In this document: piece by piece, positions 1-8,947 of the stretch
How positions within the stretch are numbered: the stretch's first letter is position 1
Layout of the letters: each line of letters opens with the position of its first letter
Source of the DNA: Lachnospiraceae bacterium
GTDB taxonomy: Bacteria; Bacillota; Clostridia; Lachnospirales; Lachnospiraceae
Length of the DNA stretch: 51,837 bases
NCBI GenBank assembly: GCA_015057405.1
Contig: SVEK01000020.1
Span: 1-51,837, forward strand
Reading direction: 5' to 3'
Translations under genes and position numbers: made by a program
The notes under the pieces: generated by a model
Seen by the model: only the letters and a program-made list of their open reading frames with translations
What the model was told of the DNA's origin: nothing
Databases searched by the model: none

Positions 1-1
1 G

Positions 2-232
2 TTTGGTATAGAAAATGGGGAACAGGATATCGAAAAAGGAGCTGTTCTTATCATGGAAAATGAGGGAAGTGTAGTATGTCTGTTCGCTGACAGACTTGTA
101 AGGGAACAGGAGATAGTAGTCAAGCCGATGCCATCGTATATTAAGAAAATAAAAGGCATATCCGGTTGTACCCAGTTGGGTGACGGAGGGCTTGCGCTTA
201 TACTGGATCCCGCAGGATTTTTTGCACCATAA
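2..232 (+). CDS. cheA: Chemotaxis histidine kinase CheA, C-terminal fragment
   Basis: The left edge cuts this gene; 76 residues remain in one open frame, ending in TAA. The end reads LFADRLVREQEIVVKP, a later KIKGISGCTQLGDGG and a final LILDPAGFF. This is the conserved end of the CheW-like (P5) regulatory domain of CheA, the kinase that phosphorylates CheY and CheB and couples to receptors through CheW. cheW starts 18 bp downstream and a receptor gene follows, so this is the tail of a chemotaxis operon. The kinase and phosphotransfer domains lie outside the window and cannot be judged. A separate CheV or CheW ending here is less likely, because the ending pattern is CheA-like. Confidence 0.85.
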   Translation, partial: FGIENGEQDIEKGAVLIMENEGSVVCLFADRLVREQEIVVKPMPSYIKKIKGISGCTQLGDGGLALILDPAGFFAP

Positions 233-250
233 CGAAAGGGGATGATTGAT

Positions 251-790
251 GTGATAGATGAGACAACAAAAGAAGTTCAGGATGAAGAATTTTTGGAAGA
301 AGATACTCAAAAGGACTTGTACATGACCTTTGTTACAGCCGGAGAGAGTTATGCAATAGCGATTAGGTACGTTAATGAGATAATAAGCTTCCAAAAAATA
401 ACGGATATCCCTGATACCGAAAATTATGTTAAAGGACTAATCAATCTTCGTGGAAAGATAATCCCGGTAATTGATGTCAGAATACGTTTTGGATATGATT
501 CATTTGAATATACTGACAGAACGTGTATTATCATTACGGAGTTAAAAGGGTATGTTGTCGGACTTATAGTTGAGAAAATCGAAGGGGTTGTAAGTATACC
601 AAAAGAAGATATACTTCCACCGCCGGAGATAGGACAGCTTGAAGGTCTCGCAGACAGATATATATACGGTATAGGAAAGATTGAAGATGATGTGAAATTA
701 ATGATAGATATTGATAAATTGTTAAAGGATCCGGAGGATGAAGAGGAAGATAATATGCCGGTTGAAGAAACTGAGGATGAGCAGGAATAG
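251..790 (+). CDS. cheW: Chemotaxis coupling protein CheW
   Basis: This 179-residue cytoplasmic CheW-domain protein bridges chemoreceptors and CheA. Typical features are MTFVTAGESYAIAIRYVNEII near the start, the NLRGKIIPVIDVR strand-loop in the middle, and IIITELKGYVVGLIVEKIEGV. I chose the GTG at 251 because the Shine-Dalgarno AAAGGGG (235-241) lies about 9 bp upstream of it, whereas the ATG at 242 directly abuts that site. The last 20 or so residues are almost entirely acidic (runs of Asp and Glu), a tail beyond the normal CheW fold. It sits between the cheA end and an MCP gene 12 bp downstream, so the three are probably co-transcribed. Confidence 0.9.
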   Translation: MIDETTKEVQDEEFLEEDTQKDLYMTFVTAGESYAIAIRYVNEIISFQKITDIPDTENYVKGLINLRGKIIPVIDVRIRFGYDSFEYTDRTCIIITELKGYVVGLIVEKIEGVVSIPKEDILPPPEIGQLEGLADRYIYGIGKIEDDVKLMIDIDKLLKDPEDEEEDNMPVEETEDEQE

Positions 791-802
791 GGGGAATAAA
801 AC

Positions 803-2215
803 ATGAAGGGACAAAATATTTCAATACGGGCAAGATTAATAATGGTTTTGGCTTTTTCGATCGCTGTTATTATACTGATGTTTTTGGTAGGAGTTCACTC
901 AATAGAGCACTTAGGCGGAGATATAGCTGTGTACCAGGAGGCTTGTGATGAAGCCGGTGTTGTTGTAGAACTTGAATGGGAAAGTATGGGCTGGGTAAAA
1001 AGAGCCGAAATGTTTCTCATAATATTTATGCTGATAGGCGTAACGCTGGCAACTACAGCAGCAATTTTACTTGTTTGTAATATTAAAGGTTGTCTGAAAA
1101 AACTTGCAAACATTGCGAATAAACTTGCTGTAGGTGATACTGATGTTGAGTTTTCATCCCTTGGGAAGAATGAATTCGGTGTTATAATGGATGATTTTCA
1201 GAAGGTGGCAAGTGCTATAAAATCCAGTGCTGACCTTGCTGAACAGATTGCCGGTGGTAATCTCACTGTTGAAGTTGAGCCATTATCAGAAAATGACACT
1301 TTGGCTAATGCTCTTAAAACTCTGGTGGATGATAACAATGATGTGCTTTCAACAATTAAGACAGCATCTCTTGAGGTTAATACGGGTGCTGAACAGGTTG
1401 CGGCAGCAAGCCAGTCACTTGCTCAAGGCTCTACGGAACAGGCAAGTGCTATTGAAGAGGTTACTGAGTCAATTGAGGGTATTGCGGCTAAGACTAAGGA
1501 AAATGCAGTCCAGGCTAATGAAGCCAATGAACTTGTACATGTTGCAAGCAAAGATGCAAAGGACGGTAGTCAGCGAATGAACGAGCTTAAGATTGCAATG
1601 GGAGAGATTAATGAAGCATCAGAAAACATATCTAAGATCATAAAGGTTATTGATGATATTGCATTCCAGACCAATATTCTTGCACTTAATGCTGCAGTAG
1701 AAGCGGCAAGAGCCGGTTCTTACGGTAAGGGATTTGCGGTAGTAGCAGAAGAAGTTCGTAATCTTGCATTTAAGAGCTCTCAGGCAGCAACTGAAACAGC
1801 AGCAATGATAGAAGATTCTATCAGTAAGGTACGTAATGGTTCACGACTTGCAGATGATACGGTGACTGCGTTGACACATATTGTTAATCAGGTTGAAAAG
1901 ATTGTTGATATTATTGATAATATTGCCGAGGCATCCAATAATCAGGAAATTGCGTTAACTCAGGTTAATCAGGCAATAATGCAGGTGTCACAGGTTGTTC
2001 AGACAAACTCTGCTACAAGTGAAGAATGTGCAGCTGCAAGTGAACAGCTTTCAAGTCAGGCAACAAATCTTCTCGGCACAATTGAAAGATTTAAGCTTAA
2101 GGGTGGAAGTTCTTACGGAAGCAGTGCAGTATCAAGTAAGAATTATGTTCCGGTTAGCAACAATTATTCGGGTGATGGTGATATTAAGTTGAGTACCGGT
2201 CTTGGTAAGTATTAA
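803..2215 (+). CDS. Methyl-accepting chemotaxis protein with a very short sensor domain
   Basis: This 470-residue receptor has a hydrophobic segment at about residues 11-28 and a second at about 69-93. Only about 40 residues lie between them, so the extracellular sensor is minimal compared with the usual 150 or more. A HAMP linker (about 94-146) and a long MA signalling domain follow. The hairpin tip is unmistakable: [20 protein letters not shown], then the [15 protein letters not shown] stretch (about residues 283-321). There is no C-terminal CheR-binding pentapeptide; the tail is Ser/Gly/Asn-rich. The ribosome site GGGGGA precedes the ATG. With so little outside the membrane it may sense through the membrane, the HAMP region or a partner protein; that is inference. 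Confidence 0.93.
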   Translation: MKGQNISIRARLIMVLAFSIAVIILMFLVGVHSIEHLGGDIAVYQEACDEAGVVVELEWESMGWVKRAEMFLIIFMLIGVTLATTAAILLVCNIKGCLKKLANIANKLAVGDTDVEFSSLGKNEFGVIMDDFQKVASAIKSSADLAEQIAGGNLTVEVEPLSENDTLANALKTLVDDNNDVLSTIKTASLEVNTGAEQVAAASQSLAQGSTEQASAIEEVTESIEGIAAKTKENAVQANEANELVHVASKDAKDGSQRMNELKIAMGEINEASENISKIIKVIDDIAFQTNILALNAAVEAARAGSYGKGFAVVAEEVRNLAFKSSQAATETAAMIEDSISKVRNGSRLADDTVTALTHIVNQVEKIVDIIDNIAEASNNQEIALTQVNQAIMQVSQVVQTNSATSEECAAASEQLSSQATNLLGTIERFKLKGGSSYGSSAVSSKNYVPVSNNYSGDGDIKLSTGLGKY

Positions 2216-2291
2216 TATTCACTATATCATTACAGAATGAATATTGATTTATGCTATAGTATTATATCAGGTTTTTGGAGGAATTATTAAA

Positions 2292-3998
2292 ATGGGTTTT
2301 ATGAAAAAGATTGCCACAGGAGTTTCTTTAGTTGTTGCTTTTTCTATTGTGGCAGGTCAGGTCAATTATTCGGATAATGTAAATGCAAAAGCTAAACCTA
2401 AACTTAACAATTCTAAGAAGGTTATAGTAGAAGGAAAGTCTTTTGTATTGAAAGCGTCCGGTGTAAAAAAAGTTAAGTGGAGTGTAGCTAATAAAAAAAT
2501 AGCAAAACTTAAGAACATTAAGAAGAAGTCGGTTAAAGTAGTTGCTGCTAAAAAGGGGACTACTAAAGTGGTTGCAAAGTATAGTGTGGGTAAGAAAACT
2601 AAAAAAATGCAATGCAGGGTTGTTGTAAAGGCGAAGAGAATATCAGCCGTGACAGCATCACCGATAGCGGATTCTCCGAGTACTACCAGTCCATCCGGAA
2701 ATAATCAGGTGACGGCAACTGCAACAGTAATACCTACAAAGGAACCTTCACCTACTCCGGTGCCAACAGCGATTCCGACTCCTTCAGTGGTTTCAGAAAC
2801 CGGTTCGTGGGAATACATTCCATGTGACAATGACAGTCTTTTGAAGGAATATGGAGAAATATTTGGTAATGTTGGAACATGTCTTACATATGATGTATTA
2901 GGTAAGAGAGAGTTACAGGATGCTGATACAATGAAGCATGTAAGAGATAATTACAACAGTTTTACTCTTGAAAATGAAATGAAACCGTCGTATATTCTGG
3001 CTGACCCATCGAAGGACTTTAGAAACCCTGAGTTTAACAGATTGATTTCGTGTGAGGAAGCAAAAGAACAGGGATACATAATTCCGGAAGGATATGAAGA
3101 AAGTGATGTGCCGGCATTGAATCTTGATACGATTGATAAGATAATGCAGGTTGCAAAAGATAACGGAATAAGGATGAGGGGACATGTGCTTATCTGGCAT
3201 AGTCAGACCCCTATCAATTTCTTCAAAGAAGGGTATAATAAAGACGGAGCATTTGTTTCGTCGGACGTTATGGATCAGAGAGTAATTTATTATGTAACTA
3301 ATGTTATGAAACATATATGTGAAAGTCCGAACCGTGATGTGATATATTCGTGGGATATCGTTAATGAGTATTTCCATCAGCATTCGGACGGAACCGATGA
3401 AAATTGGTCTAAAATATATGACATTGGATATAATGCTTCTCTCTCCACAAGACCTACATATGCCAAGCTGTCATTTAAGATAGCTCATGATATTCTTAAG
3501 GAATACGGCATGAGAGATGAGGTGACTTTATTCTATAACGATTACAATACCAGTCAGGTGGCTGATAAAATAGTTGCAATGGTTAATTATTTCAATGAGG
3601 CCGATGATATCAATCCTGAAGGGGAAAAGATATGTAACGGTGTGGGTATGCAATGTCACCTTGGATTAAAGTGGCCGACAGTAGGAGAGCAGTTGGATAC
3701 CGCTAAAAAGTTTCTTGATGCAGGTTTTGAGATTCAGATTACGGAGCTTGATATAGTTAACGACAATGAATCGTCAGATGCACTGTACTGTGAATATTGG
3801 TTTCAGTTTATGAAAGGCCTTGTAGAAATGCGTATGAGTGGTTCCCCGATTACCGGTGTGACGTTCTGGGGATTATCGGATTCAGTATCCTGGAGATGGG
3901 GACAATCGGCACTCCTCTATGGAAAAAGCATTAACGATCCTAAGAAAGCACTCTACGCGGCTTATGCGGCAGCACAGCTTAGATGGAACCTTAAGTAG
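2292..3998 (+). CDS. Secreted GH10 endo-1,4-beta-xylanase with N-terminal Lys-rich Ig-like module
   Basis: A 568-residue exported enzyme predicted to cut the xylan backbone. The ATG at 2292 follows GGAGG (2277-2281) by 10 bp. Residues 1-33 form a signal peptide ending near VNAKA. About 42-115 is a Lys-rich beta-sandwich-like module, and about 116-170 a Thr/Pro/Ser linker. The GH10 barrel fills the rest. Hallmarks are MRGHVLIWHSQTP, the acid/base Glu359 in WDIVNEYFHQ, the nucleophile Glu485 in QITELDIV, and the late GVTFWGLSDSVSWRWG motif. The N-terminal module recurs in three other secreted proteins of this window (44293, 49292 and 51068). No sortase motif is seen, so retention at the surface may depend on that module. 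A terminator follows. Confidence 0.95.
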   Translation: MGFMKKIATGVSLVVAFSIVAGQVNYSDNVNAKAKPKLNNSKKVIVEGKSFVLKASGVKKVKWSVANKKIAKLKNIKKKSVKVVAAKKGTTKVVAKYSVGKKTKKMQCRVVVKAKRISAVTASPIADSPSTTSPSGNNQVTATATVIPTKEPSPTPVPTAIPTPSVVSETGSWEYIPCDNDSLLKEYGEIFGNVGTCLTYDVLGKRELQDADTMKHVRDNYNSFTLENEMKPSYILADPSKDFRNPEFNRLISCEEAKEQGYIIPEGYEESDVPALNLDTIDKIMQVAKDNGIRMRGHVLIWHSQTPINFFKEGYNKDGAFVSSDVMDQRVIYYVTNVMKHICESPNRDVIYSWDIVNEYFHQHSDGTDENWSKIYDIGYNASLSTRPTYAKLSFKIAHDILKEYGMRDEVTLFYNDYNTSQVADKIVAMVNYFNEADDINPEGEKICNGVGMQCHLGLKWPTVGEQLDTAKKFLDAGFEIQITELDIVNDNESSDALYCEYWFQFMKGLVEMRMSGSPITGVTFWGLSDSVSWRWGQSALLYGKSINDPKKALYAAYAAAQLRWNLK

Positions 3999-4054
3999 AG
4001 TTATGACAAAACATTATAAAAGATAATTTCATAAAAGGTATCAGATAAAAAATT

Positions 4055-4089
4055 AAGCCCGACAAACACTTATAATGATTGTCGGGCTT
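4055..4089. terminator. Rho-independent terminator after the xylanase gene
   Basis: A perfect 11-bp inverted repeat, AAGCCCGACAA with TTGTCGGGCTT, has a 13-nt loop. It is A-rich upstream and followed by ATAAAATTT, so it could work in both directions. It lies 57 bp after the xylanase stop codon. Confidence 0.85.
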
Positions 4090-4157
4090 ATAAAATTTCT
4101 GTGTTGTAAGATAAATGATCGGTATAACGTATTCGTTGCGTATATGAACGCCCCATT

Positions 4158-4402
4158 GTGTTACAAACGTTTGTGAGCGATAATTGTCAAATTGTGTTAC
4201 AAAACATCTGCGGGAGATAGTTGTCATACCGCGTTACAAAACATCTGCGGGAGATAACTGTCACCCTGCGTTACAAAACGCCTGCGAGCGGTAACTGTCA
4301 CCCTGTGTTACAAAACGCCTGCGAGTGGTAACTGTCACCCTGTGTCACAAAACATCTGCGAGTGGTAACTGTCACCTTGCGTTACACAATTCCTGCGGCT
4401 GA
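4158..4402. repeat. 37-bp tandem repeat array, six copies plus a copy inside a gene end
   Basis: Six head-to-tail units begin at 4158 (36 bp), 4194, 4231, 4268, 4305 and 4342, with the last five exactly 37 bp long. Each opens GYGTTACAAAA and closes near GGTAACTGTCACC. A seventh, diverged copy starts at 4379 and contains the stop codon (TTA at 4382-4384) and last codons of the minus-strand activase gene. There are no spacers, so this is not CRISPR. Units differ by a few substitutions, and the rightmost four are most alike. On the minus strand the array would be the 3' untranslated region of the activase mRNA, with GGTGAC/GTTACC self-complementarity in each unit. Confidence 0.9.
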
Positions 4403-7306
4403 GAATAAGCTTCTGAGTCGTATCTTGATGGCTCCCATGTTAGATACTTCGTCAATTTTAATTTGGGTGTATATCTTGCCGGAACTCTCAATAATGGATC
4501 GTGCTTCGTCTGTTGTAACGGCATCAACACCGCAACCAAAAGATACAAGTTGAACGAGGTTGATATTAAGGTCCTTATCCCGGTTTTTTGACACATACTT
4601 TGCTGCGGCATACAATCGTGAATGATATGTCCACTGATTAAGTACGTTGGTCGGGAACTTCTTTTCATGCCAGCTGATGCTGTCTTCCGTAAGCACAATA
4701 GCGCCAAGGTTACATATCATTTTATTGATACTGTGGTTAACCTCCGGGTCAATGTGGTATGGTCTGCCGGCAAGAACTATAACCGGTTTGTTCTCACTAC
4801 GGGCAATTTGAAGATATTCATCAGCTTTTTCTCTTATGGCGTTCATGTGCGCTGCATACTCTTTATATGATTTGTCTGCGGCTTTTTTAATGGCTGATGT
4901 ACTGAAATTATAGCCGTATTTTGCAAGCGTTTTCCTGAAGTTTTTATAAAATGATTTAGGCATATGAATACCAACAAAATCATCTATGAAAACCTTTTCT
5001 TTTATTTTCTTAACATTGGCATCAATAACGATAGGATAATAAGCTACTACAGGACAGTTATAATGGTTGTCACCAAGTCCTTCGTCCAGATTGTAACTCA
5101 TACACGGATAGAATATTGCGTCAACTTCGGTTTTGGTCAGCGCATCAATATGTCCGTGAACCAGTTTGGCAGGGAAACAAACTGTATCTGAAGGAATGGT
5201 TTGTTGCCCATCAAGGTAGAGCTGTCTGTTAGATACAGGTGAAACCACAACGTTGAAACCAAGGGAATCAAACATTGTATGCCAGAATGGTAATAACTCA
5301 TACATATTTAAAGCCATCGGAATTCCGATAGTTGGTCTGCCGGGGATAATATTATTAGTTCTGTATTTCATAAGTAATTGATTTTTATATTCATACAAAT
5401 CATGATGAACAGAACTCTTAGGGAGATTAAGTGGTTTTTCGCATCGGTTTCCTGCAATAAACTTTCGTCCGTTATCAAATGTATTAACAGTGAGACGACA
5501 GTGATTATTACAACCATTGCATTGTAAAACTTTAACCTCGTGGGTAAACGATTTAAGGTCATTTGCATTGGCAATTTTACTGGTGCCGTTTTTGTTGCAC
5601 TTATTCATTCCGTACAGTGCTGCACCATACGCTCCCATAAGCCCTGAAATGTGTGGTCTTATTACGTCTCTTCCTATCTCCTGCTCGAAGGCGCGAAGTA
5701 CCGAATTGTTAAGGAATGTTCCGCCCTGAACAACTATATTTTTGCCAAGAGAGTCTGTGTTGGCGCATCGTATAACTTTGTAAAGTGCATTTTTAACAAC
5801 ACTTATAGAAAGCCCTGCTGAAATATTACCGATAGAAGCACCATCTTTTTGGGCCTGTTTAACTGAACTGTTCATAAATACGGTACAACGTGAACCAAGG
5901 TCAACGGGCATGTCCGCTTTGACTGCCATTTTTGCGAAGTCGTTCATTTCGTAGCCGAGTGCGCCGGCAAAGGTTTGTAAAAATGAACCGCAACCGGAAG
6001 AACATGCTTCGTTCAGGAAAATATTGTCGATGGCACCGTTATGTATTTTGAAACATTTTATATCCTGGCCACCGATATCTATAATAAAATCTACATCCGG
6101 TTTGAATTTTTTTGCGGCGGTATAATGGGCAATGGTTTCAACGATTCCGTAATCCACGTGAAAAGCATTACGAATTATATCTTCACCATAACCTGTAACG
6201 GCGGCTGAACAGATATTAATGTCAGGCCATTTTTTATATAAGTCTTCAAGGTAAGACTTTATAAGAGGAACCGGATTGCCGCTGTTCGACTGGTAGCTTG
6301 GATTGAAAATATTGCCGTTTTCATCACATAATACGGCTTTGACCGTAGTCGAACCCGCATCAATTCCGAGAAACATTTTGTCTGCCGGTTCGGTAATCTC
6401 GTGTATGTTATCAGAGTCGTGCTCATGTCTGCTGCAGAATTCTTCGTAGTCTGCATCTGATTCAAACAGAGGAGTACAACTGGTATAACCTGCAGATGAA
6501 GTATAATTGCTAATTCTTTCAGATAACTCCTTCAGGACAAATGAAGTATCTGTCGGAGACATAGCAGCACCAAGTGCAACGTAATACAGAGAGTTTTCGG
6601 GGCATGTACCATGAAGGTTAAGAACCTTGTTAAAACTGCGACGAAGCTCTGAAAGGAATGTAAGAGGCCCGCCCAGATAAAGAACGTTGCCTTCTATCTC
6701 ACGGCCTTGGGCAAGTCCGCCGATTGTCTGATTTACAACTGCGTAAAGTATACTTGCCGCGATATCTTCTTTACGTGCGCCCTGATTGATAAGCGGCTGA
6801 ATATCCGTCTTTGCAAATACACCGCATCGTGATGCGATGGTGTATATTTTTTCATGTTCTTTTGCATAAACATTAAGTTCATCAGGAGTTATATTCATAA
6901 GTGTTGACATTTGGTCGATAAAAGCACCGGTTCCGCCGGCACAACTGCCGTTCATACGAACTTCCAGTCCATTTGACAGGAACAAAATCTTGGCATCTTC
7001 TCCACCAAGTTCAATAACAGTGTCTGTTTCAGGGATGAGATTCTTAACTGAAGTTCTTGTCGCATATACTTCCTGAACAAATGGTATATTCATATCAGTA
7101 GCAATACCCATACCGGCAGAACCTGATATAACAAGTGACATATCTTCGCCGGGGAATTGTTCCGATATAGCATCTAACAGACACTGTGTCATATAAGCTA
7201 TACGTGAAAGGTGTCTTTTGTAGTCTGAATATACGATATTGTTTTTTTCATCAAGGACCACACATTTTATTGTGGTAGAACCAATGTCTAAACCTATACG
7301 TTTCAT
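4382..7306 (-). CDS. Acyl-CoA dehydratase activase-like protein (duplicated BcrAD/BadFG ATPase plus DUF2229-like part)
   Basis: A 974-residue cytoplasmic protein with two tandem ASKHA-fold ATPase domains of the BadF/BadG/BcrA/BcrD family. Phosphate-binding loops are at residues 3-12 (RIGLDIGSTT) and near 312 (LGIDAGSTTVKAVLCD). Each domain carries the cysteine loop of activators that hold a bridging [4Fe-4S] cluster (NGSCAGGTGAF and NEACSSGCGSF). A Cys cluster CNGCNNHC follows near residue 600, then a DUF2229-like region (GRPTIGIPMALNMYELLPFW). Relatives use ATP to send an electron to a 2-hydroxyacyl-CoA dehydratase-type partner; the substrate here is unknown. The partner-like gene lies 95 bp upstream. 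The usual clostridial form is, from memory, one chain of about 1400 residues, so this locus looks split. The start has a GAAGGA ribosome site. Confidence 0.85.
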   Translation of the reverse strand: MKRIGLDIGSTTIKCVVLDEKNNIVYSDYKRHLSRIAYMTQCLLDAISEQFPGEDMSLVISGSAGMGIATDMNIPFVQEVYATRTSVKNLIPETDTVIELGGEDAKILFLSNGLEVRMNGSCAGGTGAFIDQMSTLMNITPDELNVYAKEHEKIYTIASRCGVFAKTDIQPLINQGARKEDIAASILYAVVNQTIGGLAQGREIEGNVLYLGGPLTFLSELRRSFNKVLNLHGTCPENSLYYVALGAAMSPTDTSFVLKELSERISNYTSSAGYTSCTPLFESDADYEEFCSRHEHDSDNIHEITEPADKMFLGIDAGSTTVKAVLCDENGNIFNPSYQSNSGNPVPLIKSYLEDLYKKWPDINICSAAVTGYGEDIIRNAFHVDYGIVETIAHYTAAKKFKPDVDFIIDIGGQDIKCFKIHNGAIDNIFLNEACSSGCGSFLQTFAGALGYEMNDFAKMAVKADMPVDLGSRCTVFMNSSVKQAQKDGASIGNISAGLSISVVKNALYKVIRCANTDSLGKNIVVQGGTFLNNSVLRAFEQEIGRDVIRPHISGLMGAYGAALYGMNKCNKNGTSKIANANDLKSFTHEVKVLQCNGCNNHCRLTVNTFDNGRKFIAGNRCEKPLNLPKSSVHHDLYEYKNQLLMKYRTNNIIPGRPTIGIPMALNMYELLPFWHTMFDSLGFNVVVSPVSNRQLYLDGQQTIPSDTVCFPAKLVHGHIDALTKTEVDAIFYPCMSYNLDEGLGDNHYNCPVVAYYPIVIDANVKKIKEKVFIDDFVGIHMPKSFYKNFRKTLAKYGYNFSTSAIKKAADKSYKEYAAHMNAIREKADEYLQIARSENKPVIVLAGRPYHIDPEVNHSINKMICNLGAIVLTEDSISWHEKKFPTNVLNQWTYHSRLYAAAKYVSKNRDKDLNINLVQLVSFGCGVDAVTTDEARSIIESSGKIYTQIKIDEVSNMGAIKIRLRSLFSAAGIV

Positions 7307-7401
7307 AATACAATTCCTTCTAATTCATTTTGATTGAGTTTATCTTACCTGCTATCGCGGTGTGTGAATTCGAAATTCGCTGTGTAAAGGAATTTCTTTA
7401 G

Positions 7402-8652
7402 TTACTCCTGCTCTTTTGCCACTGCAAGCATAAGCTTAATTCTGTTTTCCTGATTAACCTTAGTTGCACCTGCGTCGTAATCTATAGGACATACATTAGA
7501 GTATGGGTACATCTCTTTAAGAGTACGGATAACGCCTTTGCCTACGATGTGGTTAGGCAGACAACCGAAAGGCTGTGCACACACTATATTGTTATATCCG
7601 CTCTCAATAAGTTCTATCATCTCGGCAGGGAGCAGCCATCCTTCTCCCATCTTAACTCCGCGATGAATAATATTATCACCATGTTTTTTGATTTCGTTGA
7701 AGTCGGAAGGTGCTACAAAATCCGGATATTTTTTTAATGCTGTTAACATTCGGTGTTCCATTTTTGACATAACATATTCTGCAAGTGCAGATACGTGGTG
7801 ACTTACAGGTCCCATGCCATACAATTTGAAGTCTGTCACATCATCATGGAAGCAGTATTGGAAAAATGCAAGAACACCGGGAACCATAACTTCACAACCC
7901 TGTTCTTCAAGAAATCGTTCAAGGTTGTTATTACCAAACGGTGAATATTTAACATAAATCTCTCCAACAACTCCGACTTTGATTTTCTTTTCGCTGGTTC
8001 TTTCTATGTCGTGAAAATCTTTGACAAGAGCATCAAAATTACGTTGAACACCTTTACTTACAAGACCTTTATTGTGTTCGAATTGCCGTGCAAGTTTATC
8101 AACCCATGTGTCCACAAGGGCTTCAGTTTCGCCGGGATTAACCTCGTAAGGTTTAACCTGATTACGCAAAAGCATAAGCATGTCTCCGTAAACCAGTGAC
8201 ATGATTCCTTTATAAAGCATAAGTGGTGTAATTTTGAAACCACTATTTTTTTCCATTCCTGAAAAATTAAGTGAAATAACGGGAACAAACTCCATACCCA
8301 TATTTTTTAGCGCTTTACGGAGTAGTTTTATATAATTAGATGCTCTGCAGCCGCCACCGGTTTGAAATAATACAAGAGCAACCTTGTGTGGGTCATAATC
8401 GCCGCATTTGAGAGCATATAGTAATTGTCCTATTGAACATATGGCCGGATAACACATGTCGTTATGTACGTACTGTAATCCGGTGTCAATAACTTCTTTA
8501 CCCTGATAGTGAAGAAAGTCAATTTTATAGCCATACCACTCAAATACCTTGCCGAGGAGTCTCATATGCATCGGAAAAATGTCCGGTGCAAGTATGGTGT
8601 ATTCTTCTTTCATTTCTTTTGTGAATTCTACTCTGTTTTCAATCGTTTTCAT
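7402..8652 (-). CDS. 2-hydroxyacyl-CoA dehydratase-like protein (partner of the activase)
   Basis: This 416-residue protein resembles the C-terminal part of large activase-dehydratase fusions and the HgdB/YjiM type. Visible landmarks are APDIFPMHMRLLGKVFEWYG, HNDMCYPAICSIGQLLYAL, FQTGGGCRASNYIKLLRKAL and CAQPFGCLPNHIVGKGV. Conserved cysteines in these motifs could hold an iron-sulfur cluster. The ATG at 8652 is preceded on the minus strand by TTGAGG at good spacing, so the 27 residues readable upstream are excluded. It has its own promoter and is first in a two-gene unit with the activase. Together the two chains total 1390 residues, close to the usual single-chain length. The dehydrated or reduced substrate cannot be read from the sequence. 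Confidence 0.8.
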   Translation of the reverse strand: MKTIENRVEFTKEMKEEYTILAPDIFPMHMRLLGKVFEWYGYKIDFLHYQGKEVIDTGLQYVHNDMCYPAICSIGQLLYALKCGDYDPHKVALVLFQTGGGCRASNYIKLLRKALKNMGMEFVPVISLNFSGMEKNSGFKITPLMLYKGIMSLVYGDMLMLLRNQVKPYEVNPGETEALVDTWVDKLARQFEHNKGLVSKGVQRNFDALVKDFHDIERTSEKKIKVGVVGEIYVKYSPFGNNNLERFLEEQGCEVMVPGVLAFFQYCFHDDVTDFKLYGMGPVSHHVSALAEYVMSKMEHRMLTALKKYPDFVAPSDFNEIKKHGDNIIHRGVKMGEGWLLPAEMIELIESGYNNIVCAQPFGCLPNHIVGKGVIRTLKEMYPYSNVCPIDYDAGATKVNQENRIKLMLAVAKEQE

Positions 8653-8703
8653 GGTATACCTCAAATAATTAATGTCTTGTATGCTAAGACAAACTATCCA
8701 TAC

Positions 8704-8733
8704 ATTATAATACGTGTATCGGCTTTTTTGCAA
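8704..8733 (-). promoter_or_regulatory. Sigma-A-like promoter for the dehydratase/activase pair
   Basis: Read on the minus strand: -35 TTGCAA (8733-8728), an 18-bp spacer, and a perfect -10 TATAAT (8709-8704). The start codon at 8652 is about 50 bp downstream of the -10 box. Confidence 0.75.
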
Positions 8734-8790
8734 GAGGTAACTAAAATTGGTAGGAGATATTTTGTTATTCTTAAAAGAGTTGATTGAAAC

Positions 8791-8819
8791 TTGTTATTTT
8801 TCGTAAGGACTAGTATAAT
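8791..8819 (+). promoter_or_regulatory. Sigma-A-like promoter for the O-antigen-ligase-like gene
   Basis: -35 TTGTTA, a 17-bp spacer and -10 TATAAT, leaving an untranslated leader of about 120 nt before the GTG at 8948. The leader holds a small TAATGG/CCATTA inverted repeat near 8854-8871. The two divergent promoters in this 295-bp gap are back to back. Confidence 0.75.
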
Positions 8820-8947
8820 ATAAAAATTAAAGAAGTGGTGACGGTTTCGAAATAATGGCAATGACCATTAGCTGTGTCGAGTACACATACAATTAAGAAA
8901 TATATATAATTGAAACTGTAGTAACATTTCTGATGGGAGGAAGATTT

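Noticed and set aside
242-250. ATG at 242 as the cheW start
   Set aside because: It directly follows the ribosome site; the GTG at 251 has proper spacing.
2244-2291. Sixteen extra codons at the xylanase start
   Set aside because: GGAGG lies within them and correctly spaces the ATG at 2292, which also begins a normal signal peptide.
4158-4402. Possible CRISPR array (37-bp repeats)
   Set aside because: The units are contiguous with no spacers, vary among themselves and have no cas genes nearby.
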